This document shows, in pieces, positions 46,712 to 55,237 of a stretch of 64,000 bases of DNA. The stretch lies in contig PCUU01000082.1 of NCBI GenBank assembly GCA_002786855.1, forward strand, positions 20,635 through 84,634, in the 5' to 3' direction. Under the pieces are notes generated by a model, which was not told the DNA's origin, made no database searches, and was given only the letters and a program-made list of their open reading frames with translations. The translations under genes were made by a program, and so were the position numbers. The number at the start of each line of letters is the position of its first letter. Position 1 is the first letter of the stretch. This DNA is from Cytophagales bacterium CG12_big_fil_rev_8_21_14_0_65_40_12. Its GTDB lineage: Bacteria > Bacteroidota > Bacteroidia > Cytophagales > Cyclobacteriaceae.

Positions 46712-46963
46712 ATGAGCAAAAACACATCAGTATCACTCGGAAATTATTTTGACCAATTTGTTCAAAGCCGTATAAATGAAGGTCGATTTAAAAATGTCAG
46801 CGAAGTTATACGTGCTGGTTTGAGACTTTTAGAAGAAGAAGAAAGTAGAGCAATGGTATTAAGAAACGCAATTCAAGACGGAATTGACAGCGGAATTGCA
46901 CATGATTTTGAACCTAACGAGCACTTGGCGTCTCTAAAAGCAAAAAAGAGTTCAAATGGCTGA
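46712..46963 (+). CDS. parD: ParD-family antitoxin
   Basis: An 83-aa protein with the ribbon-helix-helix of type II antitoxins: SVSLGNYFDQFVQSRINEGR and VSEVIRAGLRLLEEEE at residues 7-46, then a charged, probably unstructured tail that would bind the toxin. The ATG at 46712 fits the family; the extension upstream runs through the operator region. It overlaps the toxin gene by eight bases, a typical coupled arrangement. The name refers to the family and not to plasmid RK2 ParD itself. Confidence 0.87.
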   Translation: MSKNTSVSLGNYFDQFVQSRINEGRFKNVSEVIRAGLRLLEEEESRAMVLRNAIQDGIDSGIAHDFEPNEHLASLKAKKSSNG

Positions 46964-47255
46964 ATTTAAATTGACGAATAAAGCTGTTGAGGATTTATCA
47001 AAAATTTGGGATTATACATTTGAGATTTGGTCCGAAAAACAAGCCGATCAATATTACGAAATGCTCATTTCAGCTTGTAGAGAAATTGCAGACAACCCAC
47101 ATTTAGGAAAAGGCTATGATGGAATCTCAGAAGGCCTGCTAGGCATTAAATCCAATCGGCACATTATATTCTACAGAACAATAAATAAGAGTCATATCGA
47201 AATCATTAGGATTTTGCATGAGAGAATGGATTTGAAAAATAGGATATCAGAATAA
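46956..47255 (+). CDS. parE: ParE/RelE-family toxin
   Basis: A 99-aa RelE/ParE-superfamily toxin. LTNKAVEDLSKIWDYTFEIW opens the fold, ADNPHLGKGYDGI follows, and the final strand is HIIFYRTINKSHIEIIRILH with the R-ILHERMD motif. It lacks the multiple basic catalytic residues of RelE RNases, which favours a ParE-type target (DNA gyrase); this is inferred. The neighbouring antitoxin should neutralise it. The palindrome on its downstream side ends 13 bases before the TonB receptor stop codon. Confidence 0.87.
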   Translation: MAEFKLTNKAVEDLSKIWDYTFEIWSEKQADQYYEMLISACREIADNPHLGKGYDGISEGLLGIKSNRHIIFYRTINKSHIEIIRILHERMDLKNRISE

Positions 47256-47350
47256 AAAACCATACTCAGGCAACGCAAATAGGCCATGGCCAGTTGATTA
47301 CCATGTTCAAATGGAATGAATATTAATTGGCTCAATTGTTTAATCTAATT

Positions 47351-47387
47351 TTAGACCTATAAGGTTTTCAAAACCTTATAGGTCTAA
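47351..47387. repeat. long palindrome, right flank of the toxin-antitoxin pair
   Basis: TTAGACCTATAAGGTTTT and AAAACCTTATAGGTCTAA form a perfect 18-bp inverted repeat around a single C. The inner part (TATAAGGTTTTC) is shared with the palindrome at 46562-46590, so the two look like copies of one dispersed element. It could also act as terminator for the converging genes. Confidence 0.8.
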
Positions 47388-47399
47388 AGGCCTGTTATT

Positions 47400-49655
47400 T
47401 TAAAATTTAACAGCAACCGAAAGCCTGGCTTGGAAGGGTGTGCCAGGAGTAAAGTGGATTTCGCTTACTGAATTTGCTTCACTGCGCAGGCGCGATTCAG
47501 TTTCAAACTGCGCTTCTCTCCATTCAGTGTCGAGTACATTTTCTACGGATAAACCAAAATCGAAAGCACCAATGGAATAGTTGACTACGGCATCTAAAAG
47601 GAAATAACCTTTCGCAGTTACGCTGTAATCCTCATTTGCTGCTCTATCGTCTAAAAATCTATAGCGAAGGCTGCCACTAAATCCAGTTTTACCTTCGTAA
47701 GTCAATCCTCCAATACTGGTAAAGGTTGGGGCCAAAGGAATATAATTTTGACCTTCAGCTTCCTCCACAGATTCAGGATTTGTATAGTTGAGGTCTACAT
47801 TGGCGTAAAGGCTTGGTGAAAGCTGATAGCGCAATGTCAAATCAACTCCTTGTCTCCTGGTTTTGCCTCCAGCTTCAACAATGCCTTCATCACCCACATA
47901 AACAAACTCTTGATCAAGGTTTAATCTCCAAAGGGCTAGGTTGACCAAAAGATTTGGGCTTGGTTTCCACAGCGTACCGAAATCAATGCCATAAGCTTTG
48001 GGCAAAATTTCTTGGCCATTTTGGGCCACAACAACCCTTGTATCATTAGAGTGGTATCCAATTCCCGATTTTATATAGAAGTTCAAATCTTTGGCAGCTT
48101 GAACGCTCAAGTTCAATTTTGGTGTCAGGATTCCTTTGTTTTCAACTTTTCTATCATAGTTGGTGGATAGCCGATTGGTATAATCGAAAGTGAAGAAATC
48201 GTAGCGCAGGCCCGTGGTCAAAGCTATTTTTTCAGAAATATTAAGTACCTCCTCGGCATAAATAAAAGCATTGGTCTCTTGTACATCACCTCGGGCAAGG
48301 TCAGAAAGTACGGTTTGCCTTTGAAGTGTCCTCGATAACCTGATATCCTCTACCTGATCGAACCTAAAGCCAGCACCGAATTCTGTAGAAGCATTCAATC
48401 CAAACAAGTCCCAATTGTTGAAATAGCGGTTGTTGCTGCCATAAATATTTCGGCTTTCTGATTGTGTGATTTGGTCTCCGTTAATTGGATCGTTTAAAAA
48501 GAAGGTGAAATTCGAGACCAGTTCGAAATCATACTTTGAAAAGAACACTTGGTTTTGAACCGTTCCGCCATCGGCCAAGTCGGTGATCAGGTTAAAGTTC
48601 AGATTTGTTCTTCCCGTTTCACCCCCTTCAGTATCATCAATGGCCCCAAAACGGGTTATTTGTCCGCTTTCAATCGCACGCAAAGGAATCTGCCCAGAAG
48701 CATTCCAACTGCTGGTAAAACTTGAAGCAGAAATTTCGATGGTTTTGTTTTCGGCCACCCTTTGATGAAATTTTAAAAGTGCATTAAAACGGTTGAAATG
48801 CTGAGGACTTTCGAAGTAGCCGTCAGTCCGTGAGTATTCAGTAGCCAAAAAGAGGCTGGGCTCATCTATGTTTTCGGCACTTAAAAGATTGAACATCCCA
48901 ACGGTTCTAAATGTACCAAATTGACCTCCTTCTATTTTGAAGAGATTATTGTCCAAACGTTTTTTAGTTTGAAAATCTGCAAAACCCGCGGTGTTCAAAT
49001 TGCCTTTTGACGTGTAATAAGGCCCTTTATCGAACGCCACTCTTTCAATGGTTTCTGGAATTACAAAGTGAAGATCGGAATAGCCTTGGCCATGGGCATG
49101 AGACACCATGTTGACAGGCATTCCATCTACGGTAAGGGCAATATCAGTTCCGTGGTCAATATCAAATCCTCTCAAAAAGATTTGCTCGGCTTTACCGCCA
49201 CCTGCATGTTGAGCGATGAAGAGCCCAGGAACAATTTTGAGTACATCCTGAGAGGTACTGATAGGCCTTAATTGGAGGTCTAAAGAAGAGATGGTTGATG
49301 CATTTTGAACTAGATTTTGGCGAATTTCAAAATCTTCTAAGGCCAAGGCATCAGGCAAAAGTGCAAAGTCAACACTGCTGAATTTACCTGCGTTGATGGC
49401 AATCTTTTGGCTAAACTTTTCAAAACCAATGAAACTCACAATCAGATTGTAAGTGCCTGCCTCCAAATTTTTAATAGAAAACTTCCCGAATTCGTTGGTA
49501 GCAACTCCATTGCTAATTTCTTCAATGATAATGTTTGCGCCTATTAAGGGCTGACCTGATGAGGCATCTATAACGCGCCCATTGATGCCACCCGTCTGAC
49601 TTTTTGCGGCCATTCCAATGATACAGAGGAGGCCAACCATAATTATTTTTTTCAT
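47400..49655 (-). CDS. TonB-dependent outer-membrane receptor
   Basis: A 751-aa receptor. It has a signal peptide (KKIIMVGLLCIIGMAAKSQ), a carboxypeptidase-like domain (about residues 22-105: GRVIDASSGQPLIGANIIIE), a plug with QDVLKIVPGLFIAQHAGGGK and a beta barrel ending in Phe (LSVAVKF). The plug contains His-rich segments (FDIDHGTD and MVSHAHGQGYSDLHF), which hint at a metal or metal chelate as ligand; that is inference. The TPR and His-rich genes upstream point the same way and may share an operon. Confidence 0.88.
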   Translation of the reverse strand: MKKIIMVGLLCIIGMAAKSQTGGINGRVIDASSGQPLIGANIIIEEISNGVATNEFGKFSIKNLEAGTYNLIVSFIGFEKFSQKIAINAGKFSSVDFALLPDALALEDFEIRQNLVQNASTISSLDLQLRPISTSQDVLKIVPGLFIAQHAGGGKAEQIFLRGFDIDHGTDIALTVDGMPVNMVSHAHGQGYSDLHFVIPETIERVAFDKGPYYTSKGNLNTAGFADFQTKKRLDNNLFKIEGGQFGTFRTVGMFNLLSAENIDEPSLFLATEYSRTDGYFESPQHFNRFNALLKFHQRVAENKTIEISASSFTSSWNASGQIPLRAIESGQITRFGAIDDTEGGETGRTNLNFNLITDLADGGTVQNQVFFSKYDFELVSNFTFFLNDPINGDQITQSESRNIYGSNNRYFNNWDLFGLNASTEFGAGFRFDQVEDIRLSRTLQRQTVLSDLARGDVQETNAFIYAEEVLNISEKIALTTGLRYDFFTFDYTNRLSTNYDRKVENKGILTPKLNLSVQAAKDLNFYIKSGIGYHSNDTRVVVAQNGQEILPKAYGIDFGTLWKPSPNLLVNLALWRLNLDQEFVYVGDEGIVEAGGKTRRQGVDLTLRYQLSPSLYANVDLNYTNPESVEEAEGQNYIPLAPTFTSIGGLTYEGKTGFSGSLRYRFLDDRAANEDYSVTAKGYFLLDAVVNYSIGAFDFGLSVENVLDTEWREAQFETESRLRSEANSVSEIHFTPGTPFQARLSVAVKF

Positions 49656-49841
49656 AATGATTTTCTAAATTTTTAGGCAATAGTATTCCTGTTGGGAGCA
49701 TGTGCTGCCCATTGGAATTCTATACCAATGATTGAAGTGCGCCCCGCCTGAATCGTGTCGAATTGTACACCTAAAAAGGAAAGGGCATTTTTTTGTTCGG
49801 CCCTGCCAATATTGTGCGAGGGAATAACACTAGAAAGGGGT

Positions 49842-50234
49842 TTATGAAAGCGGTGGTGGGGTCGAAGGCTTTGAGCCTCTGCTGTTATAATGGACAAGGT
49901 AATCCATGTACTTTTTTTCAGCCGTGCTGTAATCAAGAGTGATTAAAAGTGGTTCGGGGCTTTTCCAAAATACAAACGCAAAAACAATGGTGTTCGATTC
50001 GGTTGTTCCCAAATCCTGGCTGCCTTCATTGAGTTTTGAAAGTGTTTTGCTGTGGTCGCTCACACTATGAAGGCCATTATTTTCTGTTTTACTCACATGT
50101 ACATGCCCATGGCTATGACTTGGATTCTGGACGGCATGAAGCCACATGTGCGTTAAAGAAGAAAGACCATAGCCAAAGAGGATCACCACATAGGTAATCA
50201 GCAGGCTTGTGGCTAGGGTCTTGGTCAGTTTCAT
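49842..50234 (-). CDS. small His-rich membrane protein
   Basis: A protein of about 130 aa that I cannot assign to a family. It has one N-terminal hydrophobic segment (ATSLLITYVVILFGYGLSSL), then a His-rich stretch (MWLHAVQNPSHSHGHVHVSK) able to bind metal ions, and a charged C-terminal tail. Its ATG shares one base with the stop codon of the TPR gene (TGATG), so the two are probably co-translated. The context suggests a metal-handling or sensing role beside a TonB receptor; unproven. Confidence 0.6.
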   Translation of the reverse strand: MKLTKTLATSLLITYVVILFGYGLSSLTHMWLHAVQNPSHSHGHVHVSKTENNGLHSVSDHSKTLSKLNEGSQDLGTTESNTIVFAFVFWKSPEPLLITLDYSTAEKKYMDYLVHYNSRGSKPSTPPPLS

Positions 50235-51523
50235 CAAAGTAGGTTTTTGATTTTTGAAGAAGTCAATGGACCTAATTCAAATGAACTTTCGAGGGCTTCT
50301 TTCAAGAATTTTTTTCCTTGGGTTTTCATGTCGTTCGACATGTAAATGATTCCTAAATGGTAAAGTACTTCAGGCTCAGAGGATTTATCAACCACAAATT
50401 TGTTGGCCAGTGCTAAGGCAGTTTTAGGATCACCATTTTGAAGGTGCGACCATGCCAAAAGATCATAAATTTCAGGGGTCGGCCTTTTGTTCGCTTCATC
50501 TTTCGATCGAAGCACTGCCACTTCTGGCTTGCCTAAATCTTCCGCCTCTAAAAGGATTGTATATTTATTGTACATGCCTAAATATTCGCTTGCACCTGCT
50601 TGAGCATAATATGCTTCCTTCAAAACTTTCGCGTTTTGGCTATCATTCTCAAAATCTGCAATTTCAGCAAGCATCAAGGTGATTTGTGGATCGTTGTTTT
50701 TGGTTTTTATATAATTGAGAATGCGTTTTGCTTCATTCAAATTATTATCATGCGCAAAGGCAATCCATGCTATGCCTTGCAGCGAATGCCAATGTTCTGG
50801 TTTTTTTTTCAATACTGCTAAATAAGATTGATACGATTCCTCAATTTTTCCCGCATGACCATACATATCGGCCAGATTGGCCTTGCTCCAAGCATAAAGT
50901 GCGCTATTGGCTTTTACTTTTTCAAAACCTGCTTCCATTAGAACAATGGCTTGCTCCAGATCTCCTTCAATATCTGCTATTTTAGAGGCCCTGATTAAAT
51001 AATCAAAGTTATTTTTGTTTTGCTGAAGGGCAAGTATCGACTTTGCTTGAATGGTTTCGCCCAGTTCAAGCAAAGCATCGAAAAGCAAGTAGTAGGAAGC
51101 AGTTTTTTTATCGCCTTCTTTCAGGGCCAATTCGGCATATTTCTTAGCATCGGCAAATTCATGTTTGGTAATTGAATTGCCACTTAGGCCTTGATAAATT
51201 CCCGCATCGCTGAATGGATTCAGGGCTAGGGCTACTTTATACAAACTATCCGAAGTATAGATGTTCATTACATTGCCATCCAATCTAAATCTTTGGCTGT
51301 AGAGCCCAGCAATTTTGCTGATATAAGTAAAGTTTTTTGGGTCGTTCTGGAGTTTATTACCCCAAAATTCAAGATCTATGTTGTTGATTTCCAGTGTATT
51401 TTGAGACGGGTTTGCATTCAAATATTGACTGTAATCATCGGCCTTAGCAATTGTCTTTTTGTTGGTCCTTTGTTGGCAAGAGCTTATGAAAAGGGAAAGA
51501 AGGCATACTATTAAATATCTCAT
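50234..51523 (-). CDS. TPR lipoprotein
   Basis: A 429-aa protein starting RYLIVCLLSLFISSCQQ, a lipobox with Cys16. The mature part is mostly helical repeats of the TPR type; units such as FSDAGIYQGLSGNSITKHEF and EPEVLYHLGIIYMSNDMKTQ are visible, and about ten repeats fit. It would be attached to a membrane in the periplasm. It stands between the DUF4331 genes and the His-rich gene on the same strand and is coupled to the latter, so it probably belongs to one system with the TonB receptor. Confidence 0.78.
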   Translation of the reverse strand: MRYLIVCLLSLFISSCQQRTNKKTIAKADDYSQYLNANPSQNTLEINNIDLEFWGNKLQNDPKNFTYISKIAGLYSQRFRLDGNVMNIYTSDSLYKVALALNPFSDAGIYQGLSGNSITKHEFADAKKYAELALKEGDKKTASYYLLFDALLELGETIQAKSILALQQNKNNFDYLIRASKIADIEGDLEQAIVLMEAGFEKVKANSALYAWSKANLADMYGHAGKIEESYQSYLAVLKKKPEHWHSLQGIAWIAFAHDNNLNEAKRILNYIKTKNNDPQITLMLAEIADFENDSQNAKVLKEAYYAQAGASEYLGMYNKYTILLEAEDLGKPEVAVLRSKDEANKRPTPEIYDLLAWSHLQNGDPKTALALANKFVVDKSSEPEVLYHLGIIYMSNDMKTQGKKFLKEALESSFELGPLTSSKIKNLL

Positions 51524-51602
51524 CTTAATTGTGGTTTATGGTGGGGTGGGTGGAAAAATGCCGACCTATGGATTGTATAACATAGGCCGGCATTGGATTA
51601 AA

Positions 51603-52142
51603 TTACCAAGGCGTAGCCAAGTAAGGGAAAGTGCTTAAAAATGATTTGTCGTTTGCATCTACATTATCATCGGTCAATCCTGGGTTTGCTGAACCATCAG
51701 GGCCACCGAAGATCAATAAAAGCTCTACTGAAATTACATCGTCAGCAAGTCTTCTTCCTGTCAAAACATTGGTACCATCAAAGAAGGTAGTAGTTCCATC
51801 AAGAGAAACAGTTAATACGTCAGTTGCTAATACTGTAGTAAAAGTAGCTGCGTCTAATCCAAGAGCATTGGTAGTATAACCTGCATTCAAAGCCAATAAT
51901 TGCGATTGAAATGCTGCTTGAAATGCGCCACCCTGTGCCGATGGTGCAGTTGTGTTGAACTGATCTTTGTTGGCTGAACTAACAAATACAGTGTTGATTG
52001 CGGGTCTACCCATTTGATCCTCTTGCGTGTAGGTAGTTGGGATGGCAGGAGTATCGTCATCATCATTACAAGCCAATGTGCTTAAGGCAAGTGTACAAAT
52101 GGCTGCGACTGTCCAGATTTTATTTAAATATGTCTTTTTCAT
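51603..52142 (-). CDS. DUF4331 C-terminal-half lipoprotein
   Basis: A 179-aa lipoprotein: LALSTLACNDDDD is a lipobox followed by an Asp-run export signal. The mature part matches the C-terminal half of DUF4331 proteins: QMGRPAINTVFVSSANKDQF, then LTGRRLADDVISVELLLIFG and DDNVDANDKSFLSTFPYLAT. Ordinary DUF4331 proteins hold both halves in one chain of about 400 or more residues. The N-terminal half is the next gene upstream, 27 bases away, and has its own signal peptide. The domain's function is unknown. Confidence 0.75.
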   Translation of the reverse strand: MKKTYLNKIWTVAAICTLALSTLACNDDDDTPAIPTTYTQEDQMGRPAINTVFVSSANKDQFNTTAPSAQGGAFQAAFQSQLLALNAGYTTNALGLDAATFTTVLATDVLTVSLDGTTTFFDGTNVLTGRRLADDVISVELLLIFGGPDGSANPGLTDDNVDANDKSFLSTFPYLATPW

Positions 52143-52169
52143 TTTTTTTAATTTATAATGGTTTGATGC

Positions 52170-52823
52170 TTACTGCTTTCTGTTGCTGGTTACCCAAGTA
52201 TTGATACTGCCTGAACCACCAATCATAGATTTTGGTACTTCTACTACCACCGACATTACATTAGAACCTGCAAAAGTGTCGGCTCCTGGATCGTTAAAGC
52301 TTGTGGCATTTCCACCAATGATTTGACCGTATTGAGCAAAATCCATAAAGAAGGGATCATCTCTTGGGCCAGCGAAAACTTTAATTCCGTTGCCTGTTCC
52401 AATTACCGCAGATTGATTGTAAGCTGTAATGGCAGCTGATACTGAAAGGGACTCAGCAACTAGTGTGCTTGAAGTTCCCATTTGAGTGGGTGCAACTGGC
52501 CCGTAAACAGACACTTGTCCATTTTCGAAAGTACACTGGATAACCAAGTCCTCAATGGCATCGGCATTGGTGTCGATATTAAATTCTACCATCACGTTTT
52601 CATCAAATGAAGCGGAAGCCGTGGCGGTAGGAGACAAAAGTCCTTGAAGGTTTGCTACAAACACAATATTAGATGTGTTATCCATGCTTTGGAAGGCATA
52701 AAAATCAGTGATGTCTGATGAAGTACTTGCTACTCCAGGGGCATCAATGTGGTCTGCTGCGAAAAGGTAGACGGAAGCGATTATGGCTAAACTACCTAAT
52801 GTGATTGCTAATTTTCTTTTCAT
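52170..52823 (-). CDS. DUF4331 N-terminal-half exported protein
   Basis: From the ATG at 52823 the protein has 217 aa: a signal peptide (RKLAITLGSLAIIASVYLF) then AADHIDAPG, the hallmark opening of DUF4331, followed by ITDFYAFQS. It ends with VVVEVPKSMI and a short tail, where a full-length DUF4331 protein would continue into the portion encoded by the next gene. The longer frame to 52856 adds a basic leader before the signal and is less likely. Exported; function unknown. Confidence 0.77.
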   Translation of the reverse strand: MKRKLAITLGSLAIIASVYLFAADHIDAPGVASTSSDITDFYAFQSMDNTSNIVFVANLQGLLSPTATASASFDENVMVEFNIDTNADAIEDLVIQCTFENGQVSVYGPVAPTQMGTSSTLVAESLSVSAAITAYNQSAVIGTGNGIKVFAGPRDDPFFMDFAQYGQIIGGNATSFNDPGADTFAGSNVMSVVVEVPKSMIGGSGSINTWVTSNRKQ

Positions 52824-52921
52824 GATTTTAATTTTTACTTTTTTTGGTTTGGGCAATAAGATGCTACTATTGACTTTACATCAATATGATAATCAACTAA
52901 TTACGTTTTTTTGAGTGCTTT

Positions 52922-53479
52922 TTAGTTCGGAAGAACTACAGTATCGATTACGTGGATTACACCGTTGGACTGGTACACATCGTAAACAGAGATGTTGGAA
53001 GTATTGCCTTTTTCGTCAGTGAGGGTTACGTTTCTTTCACCATTCATCATGGCCGTTAATTTGCCACCACTTACTGTTGTCAATACAGCTTTTCCATTTC
53101 CTTTTTTAATTGCTTTTACAATGGTATCAGCATCCATTTTGCCTGCTACTACATGGTAAGTAAGCACTGCGGTAAGCATTTGCTTGTTTTCAGGTTTTAA
53201 GAGCGTTGCTACTGTTCCTTCTGGCAACTTATCGAATGCCGAGTTGGTTGGTGCAAATACTGTAAATGGGCCTGCGCCTTGTAAAGTTTCTACCAGTCCT
53301 GCGGCCTTCACGGCTGCTACTAGTGTTGTGTGGTCTTTGGAGTTCACTGCATTTTCAATGATGTTCTTCATTGGATACATTGCTTCCCCACCTACCATCA
53401 CGGTCTTTTGTGCTTTCAACGATTGCACACCTACTAACATAAGGGCAATCATCGATAATTTTAAAATTGACTTTTTCAT
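52922..53479 (-). CDS. fasciclin (FAS1) domain exported protein
   Basis: A 185-aa protein with a signal peptide (ILKLSMIALMLVGVQSLKAQ) and one FAS1 domain. Both FAS1 boxes are clear: VFAPTNSAFDKLPEGTVATL in the first half and a C-terminal NGVIHVIDTVVLPN in the second. Single FAS1 proteins are secreted or surface-attached adhesion modules. The ATG at 53479 is chosen for the signal. It lies upstream of the DUF4331 pair on the same strand and may be part of that system. Confidence 0.85.
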   Translation of the reverse strand: MKKSILKLSMIALMLVGVQSLKAQKTVMVGGEAMYPMKNIIENAVNSKDHTTLVAAVKAAGLVETLQGAGPFTVFAPTNSAFDKLPEGTVATLLKPENKQMLTAVLTYHVVAGKMDADTIVKAIKKGNGKAVLTTVSGGKLTAMMNGERNVTLTDEKGNTSNISVYDVYQSNGVIHVIDTVVLPN

Positions 53480-53744
53480 TGTTGGTTTTTTAGTTTCAGG
53501 CATATCTACGAGAGGGTGTAGACTACTGGATTTAGGCAAGTGTTAATTTTAACCCGAATTATGCAATAGACTTTCAGAATGTACTGTGCCAAAGGCCTAA
53601 TGAACGCAAGTTATATATGCCAATTATTGACTGAGAGCTTCGTGAAGAGAGGGTGAGCCAAAACTTTGAATGAATGGAAAATGTGAGCTTGTTTGAGTTT
53701 ATTCCAATCCGCTTCAATGCGGACTGGAATAAAAGAAAGGGCAT

Positions 53745-54122
53745 TTATTTGATCATGTGCATGTATTTTTCTCGGTTTTCCAAGATCACCCAAAGATTGA
53801 TTGCCAACAAGGCCAAAGCAATCGGCAAGCCTGAAGGGGCATCCAAAATATGAGTCAACATAATTCCGACCATCACAGGAAAGATGACTATCGCCCCTAA
53901 TGGCCTATATTTCGGAAACAGAAAAAGGATGCCTCCAAGTATTTCTGCAATCGCAATTAAAGGCATCAACCAGCTGATTTCCATCATGGCACCCATCATG
54001 TTGACCAGATTTTCGGGCATGTCTTCTGGTACGGGCATGTAATTGAGAAATTTGTTAAGTCCTGCATTAATGAACATCAATCCAAAGAGGACGCAAAGAA
54101 CGAGTAAGATTTTATTTTTCAT
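53745..54122 (-). CDS. DoxX-like small membrane protein
   Basis: A 125-aa protein with four hydrophobic helices. It shows the DoxX-type beginning KILLVLCVLFGLMFINAGLN, with KFLNYMP and LIAIAEILGGILFLFPKYRP. Relatives occur beside stress and envelope genes in Bacteroidota, without a defined reaction. The C-terminus is charged (ENREKYMHMIK) and cytoplasmic. It is the first gene of the minus-strand group upstream of the FAS1 gene, separated from it by about 265 bases without another gene. Confidence 0.7.
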   Translation of the reverse strand: MKNKILLVLCVLFGLMFINAGLNKFLNYMPVPEDMPENLVNMMGAMMEISWLMPLIAIAEILGGILFLFPKYRPLGAIVIFPVMVGIMLTHILDAPSGLPIALALLAINLWVILENREKYMHMIK

Positions 54123-54299
54123 CGGTTTGTAGTTTAAGTGATTGAATATCAGAATTTTTGAGAATAATTTCCAGACTTTTTAAAGAATGCTTAACACGCC
54201 ATTTTCAAAAATGGCAATGATTGAAATTATCTTGGTTAGTTTGCTATTTGGGAGTTCCAATTTTTTAACTTTTCAAAAATTGTAATTTGCTCGCTTAGT

Positions 54300-55190
54300 A
54301 TGGACCAAACCCAATTGCTAAAAAACGGATTTCAGGTATTCAGCAAAGCCATGCCAAATGATTTGCTCCAGCAATGGAGGTCAATTGTAGATGTGATCGA
54401 AAACAACGCTTTGGACTTACACACAAAGGGCAGCGCACTCGAAGGCGCATGTATAGTTGAGGATTCGGTTGGGGCGAGATTAATACGCTTGGATAATCTA
54501 TTTTACCATTATCCAAACCAATTGTTGTGCTTGTTGTCGATGGCGCCACTTCTGGAGCTCATAAAGGAAATTGTGGGGCCACACGCTGTTTTTACGCAAT
54601 GCGATTTATTAATAAAGCATCAACATCCGCATCCAACAATACGATGGCACCAAGATGCTCCCCATAGTAGGGCTTATCCCTATTTGAATATTGGGATTTA
54701 CCTGGACGATGCAAATCTCGATGACGGCTGTTTAATGTATGTGCCGGGCACGCAGTACCAATTACAACCGATCAATGAAATTGAAGAAAAGTATGGTTGG
54801 AATCCACCGGGTGTGGTGCAACAGCCAGCCAAGGCCGGAGATATTTTGGTGCAGGATATGATGGTTTTACATGGCTCTGGCCCAAGGAGGACCGAGGGAA
54901 AAAGAAGAACAATATACTTGGAAGTAAGACCAATCGAGGCTTTTAATGAAGAAAACGTTGACCCAAATTGGTTGACCACTCGAAGGTATTGGACTGGGAA
55001 AATCTTGGAGTTTGACCGAACAGGAGTTTATTCTGAGGCTGAAAGGACATATTTTGTCAATCACTTGTCAACAGAAGAGATAATTGAAAGGATGAAAGCA
55101 CTTCGTGTAGCTCCTATACCAGCGACATATGGATTTGACAACAAGTTCGCCAAAGGCTACCCAATTCCTTGCGACTTGGCTTCATTCTGA
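54300..55190 (+). CDS. phytanoyl-CoA dioxygenase (PhyH) family protein
   Basis: A 296-aa Fe(II)/2-oxoglutarate-dependent oxygenase of the PhyH type. The metal triad is visible: HxD in TIRWHQDAPHS, and the distal His in MMVLHGSGPRR. The Arg in RRTIYLEVRP probably binds 2-oxoglutarate. The double-stranded helix core lies at about residues 95-230. Members hydroxylate small molecules, lipids or toxins; the substrate cannot be told. It is a lone plus-strand gene between two minus-strand groups. Confidence 0.85.
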   Translation: MDQTQLLKNGFQVFSKAMPNDLLQQWRSIVDVIENNALDLHTKGSALEGACIVEDSVGARLIRLDNLFYHYPNQLLCLLSMAPLLELIKEIVGPHAVFTQCDLLIKHQHPHPTIRWHQDAPHSRAYPYLNIGIYLDDANLDDGCLMYVPGTQYQLQPINEIEEKYGWNPPGVVQQPAKAGDILVQDMMVLHGSGPRRTEGKRRTIYLEVRPIEAFNEENVDPNWLTTRRYWTGKILEFDRTGVYSEAERTYFVNHLSTEEIIERMKALRVAPIPATYGFDNKFAKGYPIPCDLASF

Positions 55191-55237
55191 TGACGACTTC
55201 ATGGCGAATCATCTCGAATGACTTTTGACATTCCATC

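Noticed and set aside
46562..47387. The palindrome pair as inverted repeats of an insertion sequence
   Set aside because: Each is a palindrome in itself, and no transposase gene or target duplication is visible between or beside them.
49673..49936. Small minus-strand frame downstream of the His-rich gene
   Set aside because: It overlaps the end of the His-rich gene, has no signal or motif, and its codon pattern looks non-coding.
51603..52823. The two DUF4331 halves as a pseudogene
   Set aside because: They are separated by a spacer and each has its own export signal, one of them a lipobox. A simple frameshift or stop would not create this.
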